A DNA stretch of 13,662 bases from assembly GCA_029864945.1 (NCBI GenBank), contig JAOTSL010000052.1, forward strand, positions 1-13,662, in the 5' to 3' direction. The notes below the pieces were generated by a model, which did no database searches, was not told the DNA's origin, and saw nothing but the letters and a program-made list of their open reading frames with translations. The stretch's first letter is position 1; every line of letters starts with the position of its first letter. Of the stretch, positions 13,492 through 13,662 are shown in pieces. The position numbers and the translations under genes were made by a program. Source of the stretch: Gammaproteobacteria bacterium. Its GTDB lineage: Bacteria > Pseudomonadota > Gammaproteobacteria > S012-40.

Positions 13492-13662
13492 GTTGATTTA
13501 ACCGCTTCCAATACCTCATCAACATGGCCGGCGACTTTCACTTTTCGCCATTCTTGCTTCAAAGCCCCCTTTTCATCAATTAAAAAAGTACTGCGTTCGA
13601 TTCCCATATGGGTTTTCCCGTAGAGTTTTTTCTCCTTTATTACATCAAATAGTTGGCAAAGT
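13488..13662 (-). CDS. bcp: Bcp/PrxQ peroxiredoxin, C-terminal part (5' end outside window)
   Basis: The minus strand is open from the window end to TAA at 13490-13488 and encodes the last 57 residues of a peroxiredoxin Q (bacterioferritin comigratory protein), a thioredoxin-dependent peroxidase that detoxifies peroxides in the cytoplasm. The piece carries the hallmark C-terminal features: KLYGKTHMGIERSTFLID with the Arg that follows the GIE motif, then EWRKVKVAGHVDEVLEAV. The peroxidatic Cys region lies beyond the window. The retained Cys near the left edge of the fragment (LCQLFDV) is not the active-site one. The frame has no internal start because the gene is cut. It is followed by phoH on the same strand after 69 bases. 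Confidence 0.88.
   Translation of the reverse strand, partial: LCQLFDVIKEKKLYGKTHMGIERSTFLIDEKGALKQEWRKVKVAGHVDEVLEAVKST

Noticed and set aside
1..13662. CRISPR arrays, insertion sequences, prophage, toxin-antitoxin pairs, tRNA or rRNA genes
   Set aside because: I saw no regularly spaced repeats, transposase motifs, phage genes or RNA gene signatures. The PIN domain at the right is fused to PhoH and is not a VapC-type toxin with an antitoxin.

Overview
The window looks like ordinary chromosome from a Gammaproteobacterium with a moderately low GC content (low forties by eye). A PIN-PhoH ATPase next to a Bcp-type peroxiredoxin and an AI-2E-family permease, a class I-like histone-deacetylase-fold enzyme, and a FixL-like sensor kinase would fit a marine or aerobic lineage such as the Cellvibrionales. 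That placement is inference from gene content and protein style; no rRNA or other marker gene is present. There is no tRNA, rRNA, CRISPR array, insertion sequence or phage gene.

Left part (1-2390, + strand): the 3' end of an unrecognised gene overlaps by one base a small degenerate receiver-like protein. A sulfur block follows: a possible 9-codon leader peptide, an ETHE1-type persulfide dioxygenase, a 49-residue single-span membrane protein, and a single-domain rhodanese preceded by a CRP-like palindrome. A strong hairpin terminator at 2343-2367 closes the block and also serves the minus-strand gene facing it.

Middle (2392-5640): a 106-residue all-beta hypothetical protein (-) is transcribed away from a three-gene + strand unit: an acidic helical 133-residue protein, an AcuC/HDAC-type deacetylase with a full set of active-site residues, and an aldo/keto reductase whose catalytic His position reads Asp. 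The divergent gap holds an 8-bp perfect inverted repeat containing a TATAAT hexamer on each strand.

Centre (5766-9358): an orphan membrane sensor kinase (two membrane spans, HAMP, FixL-like PAS with the heme-ligand His position conserved, HisKA, HATPase) is convergent with a TM2-domain membrane protein. The latter is divergent from a LysR regulator. The gap 9359-9692 has no credible gene, only a candidate promoter near its end.

Right part (9693-13662): a + strand unit encodes a class I glutamine-amidotransferase-fold protein that has lost the catalytic Cys and His, a 117-residue helical protein and an AI-2E-family permease. It ends at a 12-bp hairpin terminator shared with the convergent PIN-PhoH gene. 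Upstream of phoH on the same strand is the C-terminal part of a Bcp/PrxQ peroxiredoxin, cut by the window end.

I see no unmistakable new multi-gene system. The best leads are the pseudo-amidotransferase unit, the candidate heme-PAS kinase, the persulfide/rhodanese block with its small ORFs and CRP-like site, and the deacetylase-reductase operon with its symmetric divergent promoter.
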